A DNA stretch of 50,485 nucleotides from Candidatus Yanofskyibacteriota bacterium. GTDB taxonomy: Bacteria; Patescibacteriota; Minisyncoccia; 2-02-FULL-40-12; GWA2-44-9. The notes under the pieces are model-generated. The model worked only from the letters and a program-made list of their open reading frames with translations, made no database searches and was not told the DNA's origin. The first letter of the stretch is position 1. Every line of letters begins with the position of its first letter. Positions 29,455-38,285 of this stretch are shown here, in pieces. Position numbers and translations under genes: made by a program. The DNA is taken from contig JADLBM010000006.1 in the NCBI GenBank assembly GCA_020847715.1, positions 1 to 50,485 on the forward strand, given 5' to 3'.

Positions 29455-29925
29455 CTACTCGCCTGTTGGGGACAGTACTGCGACCGCGACGCTGACGGCC
29501 TCGTCGAGCGTCGGCACGATAAACCCTGCGACCTCGCGAATCATCGAATGCCAGTGCACGTTGGGGTCGTCCATGGCGATGACGATGGGCTTCCGGAACG
29601 CGTCGGCCCAGGCGATTTCCATTACGGTCCCGATCGACACCGTTCGCGCCCCGACCAGGTTGACCAGGATGAGGTCACATCGCATGACGTCCATGCGATC
29701 TCGGCAGGTGATGCCCTTCTGGGATGAGAGTGGGAGCTCTTCGTGGGGGCCCGTAATGACTCCTGCGGGGCGCAGGTACTGCTTTCCGCGCATCGGCGAT
29801 GCGGCAACGATGTGTGGCGGGAGTAGCTCCGCAACATGCGTGCGCCACCTCGTGCACTCTTCGTAGGTAGACCCTACGATGGGGCCAGCCAAGTAGATCA
29901 AGAATTCTCGCACCGATACCTCCAT
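29455..29925 (-). CDS. Nucleoside 2-deoxyribosyltransferase-like / DUF4406-like protein
   Basis: FLIYLAGPIVGSTYEECTRWRTHVAELLP...DRMDVMRCDLILVNLVGARTVSIGTVMEIAWADAFRKPIVIAMDD. Confidence 0.7.
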   Translation of the reverse strand: MEVSVREFLIYLAGPIVGSTYEECTRWRTHVAELLPPHIVAASPMRGKQYLRPAGVITGPHEELPLSSQKGITCRDRMDVMRCDLILVNLVGARTVSIGTVMEIAWADAFRKPIVIAMDDPNVHWHSMIREVAGFIVPTLDEAVSVAVAVLSPTGE

Positions 29926-29996
29926 GAATGTGCTCGGGGAACTCTACAACAACAAACCGCCCAAGGGAAGGGCGGTTTGTTCGAGCGATGCGAGAG

Positions 29997-30338
29997 CTAT
30001 TTTGTCGCGACGATCTGCGCGAAGATGTCAGGGTGTTTTGCGGCGATTACCGATAGGACTTTGCGGTCGATTTCGATGTGCGCCGCCTTCAGCTGGGCGA
30101 TGAGCTTGGAGTAGGAGACGCCGTTGTCGCGGGCTGCCGCGCCGACGCGGACGGTCCACAGGCGACGCATGGTGCGCTTTTTCTTCTTGCGGTCAGCAAA
30201 CTGGAATGTCCACGCGTGCAGGAGTGCTTCCTTCGCTGCGCGGAATTTTGTTTTACGACCCCACTTGAAGCCCTTCGCTTGTTTGAGTAGGCGCTTGCGG
30301 CGGGCGTTGGCGGTTGATCCTCGTTTGACTCTGGTCAT
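29997..30338 (-). CDS. rplT: 50S ribosomal protein L20
   Basis: MTRVKRGSTANARRKRLLKQAKGFKWGRKTKFRAAKEALLHAWTFQFADRKKKKR. Confidence 0.95.
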   Translation of the reverse strand: MTRVKRGSTANARRKRLLKQAKGFKWGRKTKFRAAKEALLHAWTFQFADRKKKKRTMRRLWTVRVGAAARDNGVSYSKLIAQLKAAHIEIDRKVLSVIAAKHPDIFAQIVATK

Positions 30339-30359
30339 GGTGGTGTAGTACGGGAATGA

Positions 30360-30578
30360 TTATTGCTCGGAAGAAATATGGCGGGACGGCAAGAGCTTCT
30401 GGAAGCTCTTTGCGAACTCGACGGGGGAGCCCTTCTGGCCGTGCTTGTGCAGGCCGGTCGAGCCGCTGTCCTTTGCGTTGAAATGGTTCTGGCCGGGCTT
30501 ACGCTTCAACACCTTGCCGGTGCCGGTGATCTTGATGCGCTTTGCCAGGGAACGATTGCTTTTGTGGGTTTTCGACAT
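30360..30578 (-). CDS. rpmI: 50S ribosomal protein L35
   Basis: SLAKRIKITGTGKVLKRKPGQNHFNAKDS. Confidence 0.9.
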   Translation of the reverse strand: MSKTHKSNRSLAKRIKITGTGKVLKRKPGQNHFNAKDSGSTGLHKHGQKGSPVEFAKSFQKLLPSRHISSEQ

Positions 30579-30586
30579 ATGAATTG

Positions 30587-31135
30587 CTATTCAGTGGCTG
30601 GCGGCTGCTTCGGAGCGACCTTCTGTCCCTTCGCTTTCTGGATGACGAGCACCCAACCGTAGGGACCGCGGATTGGCTCGCGTTGACGGGTAAAGGGGAC
30701 TGAGAGCTTCGTGAGGAAGGTCTCGAGCTGTTCGAGTCCCTTCTGCGCGAACGCTTTTTCGCGTCCGCGGAGCGTGAGCTCGACTTTCACCCAGTGGCCG
30801 TCATTGAGGAACTCATCGGCCTTCTTTGCCTTGAACATCAGGTCGTGAATGCCGGTTTTGAAGCCAACACGCACTGCTTTCGTCTGCTGTTCTTTGACCT
30901 TCGGCCGAGCCTTTTCCTCCTTGGACTTGGTGTACATGTACTTCCCATAGTCCATGATCTTGGCGATAGGGGGTTGGGCCATGGGGCTCACCTCTACCAG
31001 GTCAAGATCCTTCTCCTTTGCTAGCCGCAGCGCGTCAAAAGTCTTCATAACCCCCAACTGCTTGCCGTCCTGGTCGATGACCTGGACTTCGGGGATGCGG
31101 ATCTGATGATTGACGCGGAGTTCTCGGGTAGCCAA
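30587..31135 (-). CDS. infC: Translation initiation factor IF-3
   Basis: VNHQIRIPEVQVIDQDGKQLGVMKTFDALRLAKEKDLDLVEVSPMAQPPIAKIMDYGKYMY. Confidence 0.96.
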   Translation of the reverse strand: MATRELRVNHQIRIPEVQVIDQDGKQLGVMKTFDALRLAKEKDLDLVEVSPMAQPPIAKIMDYGKYMYTKSKEEKARPKVKEQQTKAVRVGFKTGIHDLMFKAKKADEFLNDGHWVKVELTLRGREKAFAQKGLEQLETFLTKLSVPFTRQREPIRGPYGWVLVIQKAKGQKVAPKQPPATE

Positions 31136-31199
31136 GACAATAAGAAAATCAGGCGTGGGGAGTATACCACGGGCGCTTCGTTTTGTGAAGCCCCCTGCG

Positions 31200-31760
31200 C
31201 TATTTTGCGGGACAGGAGCCCCAGAGTCCTCGGCTCGCTTCCCGTGCTTCCGCCTGGGCTGCGGCGAACTCCTTGGCGTGGGCGATGTCGGGTGGATAGG
31301 TGTTGGCGTATGCGTATCCGCGGGCGACGAGCTGAAGGTTCACAAAGGTGCCATCCGCGAGGTAGATGTAACGCAGGAGGCGGCCGTATTTATCGGTATC
31401 ACTGATATCGCGCACGAGGCGAACGAACTGTCCTTCGACGAGGGATGCGTTGTAGGAGGATGCCTCTTTTCCGAAGCACTGCACAGGGCGGCGCGGATCA
31501 ACGGTCTCGGGCGTGTTGACCCCAATGTATCGCACGCGAGTGCCTCCTTCGATCTCAATGGTGTCGCCGTCTACAACCTTTGTGACCAGCACCATGCCGG
31601 AAGGCGCCGGCTTTGGCGTCGCGGTAAGCTCGGGATTGTTGTGGCGGTCGCGCGACTCGGTCAGCCACTGCGTATAGAGCGCGATGATGAGGAGTGCGGC
31701 GGCGGTGAGGATGCGTTTCGTTGGCATATTAGCGGTAGAGGAGTGCGCGGAGCACTTCAA
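31200..31760 (-). CDS. Secreted thermonuclease (SNase-like)
   Basis: VVDGDTIEIEGGTRVRYIGVNTPETVDPRRPVQCFGKEAS...EAREASRGLWG. Confidence 0.93.
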   Translation of the reverse strand: MKCSAHSSTANMPTKRILTAAALLIIALYTQWLTESRDRHNNPELTATPKPAPSGMVLVTKVVDGDTIEIEGGTRVRYIGVNTPETVDPRRPVQCFGKEASSYNASLVEGQFVRLVRDISDTDKYGRLLRYIYLADGTFVNLQLVARGYAYANTYPPDIAHAKEFAAAQAEAREASRGLWGSCPAK

Positions 31761-32256
31761 GCTGTTTTAAGGCCCCATCCATGGCCCGTCGAGGGAGCGG
31801 TTCTGGAACAATAGCGAGTCGCTTGCAGATACTATCAAGCGTTGGCGCAGCGAGTCCGAGACGTGACCACGCAAGCGTGAATAAGTCGATGCGATGGTAG
31901 TCGGTCGGGTCCTCGATACCAGCAACCTTGAATCCTGCATCAAGGAACGAGTAGGCGAGGAAGACGTTGTAGGAGCAGAAGACGGCGTCGTGCGCCTTAT
32001 CGGCATAAACCGTGAGCGCGGTCTCCAACGATACGGCGTTTCGCCATGTCGCGGGATTGTACCCCGCCACCTCGAGGGCTTTCTTCGCGCCGGTTGCGAT
32101 GTGGAGCGGCTTGATGCGCGCATGGTACTGGTCGCCAACCTTGAGGGTGCGCTGGTCGACGATGAGGACCGCGATTTCAATAATCTCGTGAACGGCGGCA
32201 TCAAGGCCGGTCGTCTCGATATCGGTGATGGCGAGGGGGCGGTCTCGGAATCTCAT
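31729..32256 (-). CDS. DnaQ-like 3'-5' exonuclease
   Basis: LAITDIETTGLDAAVHEIIEIAVLIVDQ Exo I motif; YNVFLAYSFLDAGF. Confidence 0.8.
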   Translation of the reverse strand: MRFRDRPLAITDIETTGLDAAVHEIIEIAVLIVDQRTLKVGDQYHARIKPLHIATGAKKALEVAGYNPATWRNAVSLETALTVYADKAHDAVFCSYNVFLAYSFLDAGFKVAGIEDPTDYHRIDLFTLAWSRLGLAAPTLDSICKRLAIVPEPLPRRAMDGALKQLEVLRALLYR

Positions 32257-32283
32257 GGCACCACTCTAGCAAGAAAAAGCCCC

Positions 32284-33231
32284 TCACGGGAGGAGGGGCT
32301 TCGGTGCTGTTGGGGCGTAATAGCCGGCGCGGTGACGAACAACGACATCGTCTCGCTTTACGAACACCGAGACGGTTCGCCAGGTGCGCGGCCGCTCGGC
32401 GAGGCGTGGCTGGTAGCCGAGGTGGTACTGCGTTCGAAGCTCTTGCGTAAGAGCGGCGTATGCCGAGGGAAGGCCGTCAGGCGCCTTGAGGGCGGTAACG
32501 GTTCCGCCTGTTTTCGACGCGAGTTGACGGAGGAACCAGAATCCTTTTCTGGCCTGTTCGCGCCGTGTCGGATTTTCGACATCGTGGGGGAGCCAGATGG
32601 AATAGACCGCAACGCCACTCGTGCGAGCCGCCTCGAGCACATCGTCATCAGAGGAGAGTGAGCCGATGTCTTCTCCATCCGTAAGGAGGACAATGATGCG
32701 GCGACGCTCTTGCTGCGGAAAGCGGTTCGTCAACGTCCGCAGGTGCTCGTAGAGCGTATCGTAGAGTCGCGTGTTTCCGCGCACGGTGAGCGATGCAGTT
32801 GCCCGCTCGAGGAGCGACGGATCGTCGGTGAACTCCTGAATGACCTGGCCGCTGCTGGCGAAGGCGACGACACGGGCCTCGTCTTGCGGGCGCATGGTCT
32901 GAATAAAGCCGGCCGCTGCCTTTTGTGCAAGCGGAAACGCTGTTCGCATGGAGTCAGAGCAGTCCATCAGAATGACGAGGCTGATGGGGAGGATGTCCTT
33001 TCCGAATAGGACAGGATCAATGTTCTGCGGGGTGCCATCTTCGTAGACTGAGAAGTCTCCCATGCGGAGATCTTCGATGTAGCGGGTCCCCGCGACATTG
33101 GTCACCGAGACGGCGATGTTTACGATGTGGCTGTCTGCGGCGAATGTCGGGGTCTTGGGCGTGCCTGTGGTGCGCTCTTCTGCCTGACAGAGAGACGCAA
33201 ACGCAAGGACTGCGAACATCGCGATGCGCAT
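32284..33231 (-). CDS. Secreted von Willebrand factor A (VWA) domain protein
   Basis: MIDAS ILMDCSDSMRTAF; RIIVLLTDGEDIGS; signal peptide MRIAMFAVLAFASLCQA. Confidence 0.85.
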   Translation of the reverse strand: MRIAMFAVLAFASLCQAEERTTGTPKTPTFAADSHIVNIAVSVTNVAGTRYIEDLRMGDFSVYEDGTPQNIDPVLFGKDILPISLVILMDCSDSMRTAFPLAQKAAAGFIQTMRPQDEARVVAFASSGQVIQEFTDDPSLLERATASLTVRGNTRLYDTLYEHLRTLTNRFPQQERRRIIVLLTDGEDIGSLSSDDDVLEAARTSGVAVYSIWLPHDVENPTRREQARKGFWFLRQLASKTGGTVTALKAPDGLPSAYAALTQELRTQYHLGYQPRLAERPRTWRTVSVFVKRDDVVVRHRAGYYAPTAPKPLLP

Positions 33232-33334
33232 GTTCCACCTCTTTTTCGAAAGAACAGTGGCGTAGTATAGAAACAAAAATAGCGATATGTCAATCTTCGA
33301 AAAAGAGCCCCCGCAGGTACGCGGGGGCAGGGGA

Positions 33335-33703
33335 CTACGGGATGGTCACACTCTCGGCATCGACGGCGATGTTCCTGCAGACGAGGTAGTGGCCGTCGAT
33401 GAATCTGCTGAGGCCCTCGCGCGCACCGGAGTACTCGCAGGCAAGCTCGGGGTGCGCCGCCTCGAACGTGTGACGGGCGACAATCCACGCGTCGCCGGTT
33501 GCGGGAAAGAAGTACGAGCCCGGGGCGCTGGGCACTTCCACGGGCGCCGCGCTTGCGGGTGGCGCTGCGACCACTGCTGCATTCTTTCTCTGAGAGGACC
33601 TTATCGCGAGGACGAAAAATCCTGCGATAAGGAGGAACAGGCATACTACCACCAGGAAATGGGGCTTCTGGGGCGGATCGGTCAATCGTGTCCCTCGTGG
33701 CAC
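33335..33703 (-). CDS. Hypothetical membrane-anchored protein
   Basis: TM FLVVVCLFLLIAGFFVLAI; upstream minus-strand TTGACA-17 nt-TATAAA. Confidence 0.6.
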   Translation of the reverse strand: MPRGTRLTDPPQKPHFLVVVCLFLLIAGFFVLAIRSSQRKNAAVVAAPPASAAPVEVPSAPGSYFFPATGDAWIVARHTFEAAHPELACEYSGAREGLSRFIDGHYLVCRNIAVDAESVTIP

Positions 33704-33762
33704 GGGGCACCTCCTTGGATAAGTTTATACTATTTTCTATGTAATTTGTCAATTTTAGGACT

Positions 33763-33791
33763 TGCAAAAGGAGCTTATTTTGTGCTATACT
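33763..33791 (+). promoter_or_regulatory. ssrA promoter
   Basis: TTGCAA-17 nt-TATACT, directly before tmRNA. Confidence 0.7.
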
Positions 33792-33799
33792 ATGCCTAC

Positions 33800-34153
33800 G
33801 GGGATGATCGGTTTCGACACTGCATCATGCTCGCGCGATGCCATACGCGGTCGACCGGGACTAACCGCGCTAAACACCGGTCATACATATAACTGGCTAT
33901 TCCAACGCCAATTACGCGTTCGCCTAAGGGCGTCGCGCATCACACCCTGACGCCTGCTACGGGATCCTGTGGTGTCATCTAGCTCGCTCTAGCTGACCGT
34001 TCGCGTTTCACGGTCCGCCGAAACATTGAAACGCTAGTGCACGGTGCTTTTGACGGTTCTCTAGCCGTGCGCGAACTACCAAACCGTCTACTGTGGTAGT
34101 ACATCGTGCCGGGTATCGTAGTGGACGCGAGTTCGATTCTCGCCATCTCCACA
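33800..34153 (+). ncRNA. ssrA: Transfer-messenger RNA (tmRNA)
   Basis: 5' GGGGATGATCGGTTTCGAC, 3' GACGCGAGTTCGATTCTCGCCATCTCCACA; ORF ending ACT GGC TAT TCC AAC GCC AAT TAC GCG TTC GCC TAA (...TGYSNANYAFA*). Confidence 0.95.
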
Positions 34154-34157
34154 ATAC

Positions 34158-34189
34158 AGCAAAAAGACCCTTTCGGGGGTCTTTTTGCT
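34158..34189 (+). terminator. ssrA terminator
   Basis: AGCAAAAAGACCCTTTCGGGGGTCTTTTTGCT. Confidence 0.8.
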
Positions 34190-34255
34190 AGGTGCAGGAG
34201 GTATTGTTTTTTTATATTTTCTGTGATATAATAGTACCCGCAAAGGAGGGAGTTC

Positions 34256-34995
34256 ATGAACAACGAAGCGGATCGGGACGGTCGTATTGGTGAGCTGCTC
34301 GAGTACGACGCCATCGCGGTCGGTGAGGACATGGCCGAGTTCGCGGGACTGGGTCCCGATGTCGGCGTGCCTCTGGGCTTCATGCTTTTCCAGGACGCGA
34401 ATGCGCGCAAGGAGCAGGCGCTCACAGAGGCCGACGATACCGTGCTGCTCGGCGACCTCGAGCGCTACCTGCGCATCGTCGCGGCGGAGGGCTTCACAGA
34501 GGTGCTTCGCGTGCCGTTCACCGTGGAGGACAACTACGGCAGTAGCGGCGGCGAGGTCAAGCGGGAGGCGCTGTTCGTCTTCTTCCACGACCGTGACGGC
34601 ATCCTCCTTGTGTTCGACACCTACGGCGGCGGCAAGGTCAACAGCGGGCACTTCTACTACAACTGGGTGCCGAAGCGGAGCCAGCAGCTGGGGATGCCCA
34701 CGGGAGCGAGCGGCGGGTGGTACGGAGAGCGTCTCTGGGTCGGGCACCACGACTGCCGCGAGGCCCTGCGCTTCAAGCTCCGGCGCCTGCGCCAGCGCGG
34801 ATCGTTCGTGCCGACGTGGCAGCGGCAGCCGTTCCTGTGGCTCCTGCACTACGGCGACCACCCCACGGGAAGGAGTACGACTACGACACCATCATGCAGG
34901 AGCGGCTGTTCCTCCTGCCGGAGTACGTGCAGCGGCGCATCGCGGGCGACAAGTCGCCCGGCCCGCGCAACCGCTTCACGGAGGTCCTCGTCTAG
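34256..34995 (+). pseudogene. Hypothetical protein interrupted by a single-base frameshift near 34862-34872
   Basis: Frame 1 ...WLLHYGDHPTG then low-complexity; -1 frame continues KEYDYDTIMQERLFLLPEYVQRRIAGDKSPGPRNRFTEVLV*. Confidence 0.65.
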
Positions 34996-35034
34996 CCCCA
35001 CACAGAAAAGCTTCATGCTTTCCGCTGTGTGGGG
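34996..35034 (+). terminator. Terminator hairpin
   Basis: CCCCACACAGAAAAGCTTCATGCTTTCCGCTGTGTGGGG. Confidence 0.65.
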
Positions 35035-35082
35035 CTTTTCTGTTGCAAAACACCTCCTTCGTATGAAGGAGGTGTGAGGCGC

Positions 35083-35787
35083 TTACGGTGCGCTACGCTG
35101 AACGGTGCAGAGCGAGCTGAGCGACGGTTCGAGCTCGCGCGCCATCGTCACGACGATGGCGCGGATGAATTCCTTTGTCGCTACCACATCGATGCACGCT
35201 TGGTTGTGCTGCTCCATGGTGAGCGTCGGGGTTCCCTCGATCGCTGCGATCTTTCCGCGGATCAGGGTGCGGAGCTTGGTGACGGAGTTCTGCCACGTCG
35301 CGACTTCGAAGGCGTTCCAGACCGAACGCGCGCACAGGATCGGCTCCGGGCGGAGTGTCGTTGCGAAGCGGTTTCCGTTCCGTTCGATCGTGAGCGGAAT
35401 GCCGTCGGGATGGTCCTCCATATAGAACATGACTGCCCGCGGCAGCTCGGTCTCGAGGCGCTGTTCGCCGATCGCAGCGATGCGGTCGCCCGGCTGGATG
35501 TCGGCTGTGTGAGCCCCGGAAGGAACGAACACGCTCGACACATAGGTGTGGCGCATCAAGAGCCCGTCGGCGCCGAGGCCAAGCTCGCGCGTCTCGAGGG
35601 TGACGCCAAGCTTTGGCTCGGCAGGATCGAAGCCGAGGCGGTTCGGGAGCTGGCGGAGGATGATGTTCGTATCTTCCTCCAGCATCTTGAATGCCTTGGT
35701 AATCTCCAACTTTGTTGGAACCTGAGTGTCATCCGCCGGTGGCGGTGGTGTTGCGATGAGGGTGGCGAGCAACAAAGCGGACAGCAT
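35083..35787 (-). CDS. Secreted PDZ-like domain protein
   Basis: Signal peptide MLSALLLATLIA; FVPSGAHTADIQPGDRIAAIGEQRLETELPRAVMFYMEDHPDGIPLTIERNG. Confidence 0.65.
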   Translation of the reverse strand: MLSALLLATLIATPPPPADDTQVPTKLEITKAFKMLEEDTNIILRQLPNRLGFDPAEPKLGVTLETRELGLGADGLLMRHTYVSSVFVPSGAHTADIQPGDRIAAIGEQRLETELPRAVMFYMEDHPDGIPLTIERNGNRFATTLRPEPILCARSVWNAFEVATWQNSVTKLRTLIRGKIAAIEGTPTLTMEQHNQACIDVVATKEFIRAIVVTMARELEPSLSSLCTVQRSAP

Positions 35788-35849
35788 GGCGCCTCCTTAC
35801 AAAGAGCTTAGGCGCCATGCTACGCCCCAAGCGGGGCGTGTCAATGCAA

Positions 35850-36296
35850 TCACTCCTCGTAAGTGCCGCGCTCTTTGGAGCGCTGAACATCTTTCTTCTT
35901 GATGGCTTCTCGCTTATCGTATTTCTTCTTTCCGCGAGCGACGCCAATCTCAAGTTTAACGAGTTTTCGCTTTGCGTAGAGGCGGATCGGCACCAGGGTG
36001 ATGCCGTGGGCTTGTGCGAGTCCAATGAGGCCGGCGGTTTGCTGCTTGCTCAAGAGGAGCTTTCGGTCGGAGCGCTCCTGATATTCTTTTGGTGTGTTAC
36101 CCGGCTGGTATGGTGGAACGGATGCGCCGATGAGCCAAGGAGTCCCGTTAAGGATTTTTACATACGCCCCCTTAATGCTCGCGTGCCCAGCCTTGATGCT
36201 TTTCACTTCTGGTCCGGTCAGCACAATACCGGCCTCGACGGTTTCGAGGATGTCGTAGTCAAAGCGGGCGCGGGGATTGGTGGCCAGGTCTGCCAT
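35850..36296 (-). CDS. smpB: SsrA-binding protein
   Basis: NPRARFDYDILETVEAGIVLTGPEVKSIKAGHASIKGAYVKI...RKLLLSKQQ...KKYDKREAIKKKD. Confidence 0.96.
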   Translation of the reverse strand: MADLATNPRARFDYDILETVEAGIVLTGPEVKSIKAGHASIKGAYVKILNGTPWLIGASVPPYQPGNTPKEYQERSDRKLLLSKQQTAGLIGLAQAHGITLVPIRLYAKRKLVKLEIGVARGKKKYDKREAIKKKDVQRSKERGTYEE

Positions 36297-36302
36297 GGGT
36301 TG

Positions 36303-37346
36303 CTAGGTGCGCTCCTGGAGCGTGACGCGGCACTCTTGCGATGAACCGCCGCGCAGGTAGGTGAGGGTGACCGTGTCTCCGACGCCGTGCTTTTGGAGCA
36401 GGTCGGTGAGGTCGCTGCCAGCGGTGAGTTCGGTGCCATCGAGGTGGGTGATGATGTCGTGCTCCTGAAGTCCGGCGCGGTGTGCGGGGGAATCGGCAAG
36501 CACTGCGGCGGCTCCCGGTCGGTGATCGCGGATGACCATCGCCCCGTGGTCGCAGGGAAGTGTGTAGCGTTTTGCGAGATCGGGTGTGAGCATGACGTAC
36601 ATAAGCCCGAGATACGGCTTGATGATGCGTCCATGCTCGACGATATCGGTGAGGTCGCTCTTCGCCCAATTGATGGGAAGCGCGAATCCGATGTTCTGTG
36701 CGCCGAAGATCACAGCGGTATTGATGCCGACCACCTTTCCCTCGAGGTTGATCAATGGTCCGCCGGAGTTTCCCTGGTTGATGGCGACATCGGTTTGGAT
36801 GACACCGCGGAGCTGTTCCATGTGCGCTTCGGCGGATCCGCCCAGCGATGCGCTGATGCTGCGGGCGAGGCCGGACACGATGCCCTTGCTGACCGAGTTA
36901 CTGAAGAGACCGAGCGCGTTGCCGATAGCGATGACGGTTTGACCCAGTTCGATACCCGATGAATCGGCGAGCTCGACATGCGGAAGATCCTTCGCGTCGA
37001 CTTTCAAGACCGCGATGTCGTTGATCGGGTCGCGCGAAAGCACTTTCGCGGAGTGTTCGCTGCCGTCATTCATGACCACGGCGTATTCCGCTTCCGCATC
37101 GAATACCACATGCTTGTTGGTGAGGATGAGGCCATTCGGGTGCGCAATAAAACCCGAGCCGCCGCCAACGGTGACTTTTTGCCCGGCCCCATCTTCCACG
37201 CCACCCATCATGAACGGGTTGAAGAGTTGGGATGGGTTGATGTCGTGCATACGCGGCAGGTACTTGCTAACCACGATACTGACGACCGCGGGCGATACTT
37301 TTTTTACGGCATCGATAGTGAGTTTGTCGTAGGTGTGTGCGTCCAT
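36303..37346 (-). CDS. HtrA/DegP-type trypsin-like serine protease with PDZ
   Basis: GSGFIAHPNGLILTNKHVV, DPINDIAVLKVD, TDVAINQGNSGGPLINLEGKVVGIN, PDZ AHRAGLQEHDIITHLDG. Confidence 0.95.
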   Translation of the reverse strand: MDAHTYDKLTIDAVKKVSPAVVSIVVSKYLPRMHDINPSQLFNPFMMGGVEDGAGQKVTVGGGSGFIAHPNGLILTNKHVVFDAEAEYAVVMNDGSEHSAKVLSRDPINDIAVLKVDAKDLPHVELADSSGIELGQTVIAIGNALGLFSNSVSKGIVSGLARSISASLGGSAEAHMEQLRGVIQTDVAINQGNSGGPLINLEGKVVGINTAVIFGAQNIGFALPINWAKSDLTDIVEHGRIIKPYLGLMYVMLTPDLAKRYTLPCDHGAMVIRDHRPGAAAVLADSPAHRAGLQEHDIITHLDGTELTAGSDLTDLLQKHGVGDTVTLTYLRGGSSQECRVTLQERT

Positions 37347-37458
37347 GCGCTCCATCATACTCGTACGGGACAAAATGAGAAGCGGGAGGCTCTTTACACG
37401 GGCGCGCACATTCTATACCGTATGCGCCAACAGTACGTTGAAAACGAGGGAGAAAAGT

Positions 37459-38274
37459 ATGCATCGCGACCTGGTCGAGCGGATCGTCCGCATGAGCGTC
37501 CCGCAAAAGCCGGAGCCATTGGCGCGTGCAACCCCGCATGGACGGATGTCCGTCCAGCGTCACGCGCGCCGAAGGAGCTCTACGACCATCATCGGCCTGC
37601 GATATGCCGATGGTATTCTGTGCGTTGCCGATCGTAAGATGAGCGGGTACTGGTTCCGCATCATGTCGATGGATTTCCAGAAGATCTACACCGTCTCTCC
37701 TATCAGTGTACTGATGGGATCGGGGTCGGTCGTTTCGCTGCAGCAAGCCGAACGGTATGTTCGGCGGACCGCTAAGCAGTTCCTTATGCAGGCAAAGGTC
37801 CCCATGAGTACCGAGGGGCAGGCCGCCCTGCTTGCCGAATGGTGCGAGCTGCAGTTCATGTGGCTTGGTGAGTGGTTCTCGTTCTTCGGCATTCTTGCTG
37901 GCTTCGATACCGATGGCACCTCGCACTTGTATGCCATCGAGCAGGACGGTTGCAAGATCGAAGAGGCGCAATACTACGCAACCGGGTCCGGTGGATTCGA
38001 AGCGACGGCCGTACTCGACCAGCGATGGGAGAAGGACATGAACCTGGCCCATGCGCTTCACATCGGCGTGGACGCCCAATACCAGGCGGGTTGCCGGGAT
38101 TCCGGATCATCCGACGTACGACTTGCTATTCCGTCTGCCGCAGCGATCACCAAGGACGGCGTTCAGCCCATCAGCGAAGCCTATGTGCTCCAGGCGCTTG
38201 CGAGCGTACTTGCGCTGAAGCCGAGCAAGCCGCTGAAAACTGCGCTCGCGCTCGCTGTCGCGGGTCTCTCGTGA
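37459..38274 (+). CDS. 20S proteasome beta-type subunit-like Ntn peptidase
   Basis: Propeptide ...ARRRSS|TTIIGLRYADGILCVADRK (Thr1, Asp17), QKIY Lys, ILAGFDTDGTSHLYAIEQDGCKIEEAQYYATGSGGFEA, DSGSSDVRLAIP. Confidence 0.82.
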   Translation: MHRDLVERIVRMSVPQKPEPLARATPHGRMSVQRHARRRSSTTIIGLRYADGILCVADRKMSGYWFRIMSMDFQKIYTVSPISVLMGSGSVVSLQQAERYVRRTAKQFLMQAKVPMSTEGQAALLAEWCELQFMWLGEWFSFFGILAGFDTDGTSHLYAIEQDGCKIEEAQYYATGSGGFEATAVLDQRWEKDMNLAHALHIGVDAQYQAGCRDSGSSDVRLAIPSAAAITKDGVQPISEAYVLQALASVLALKPSKPLKTALALAVAGLS

Positions 38275-38285
38275 GGGGGTGAGGT

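Noticed and set aside
34088-34861. 257-aa minus-strand ORF
   Set aside because: Overlaps the tmRNA 3' end and is antisense to the C-rich gene
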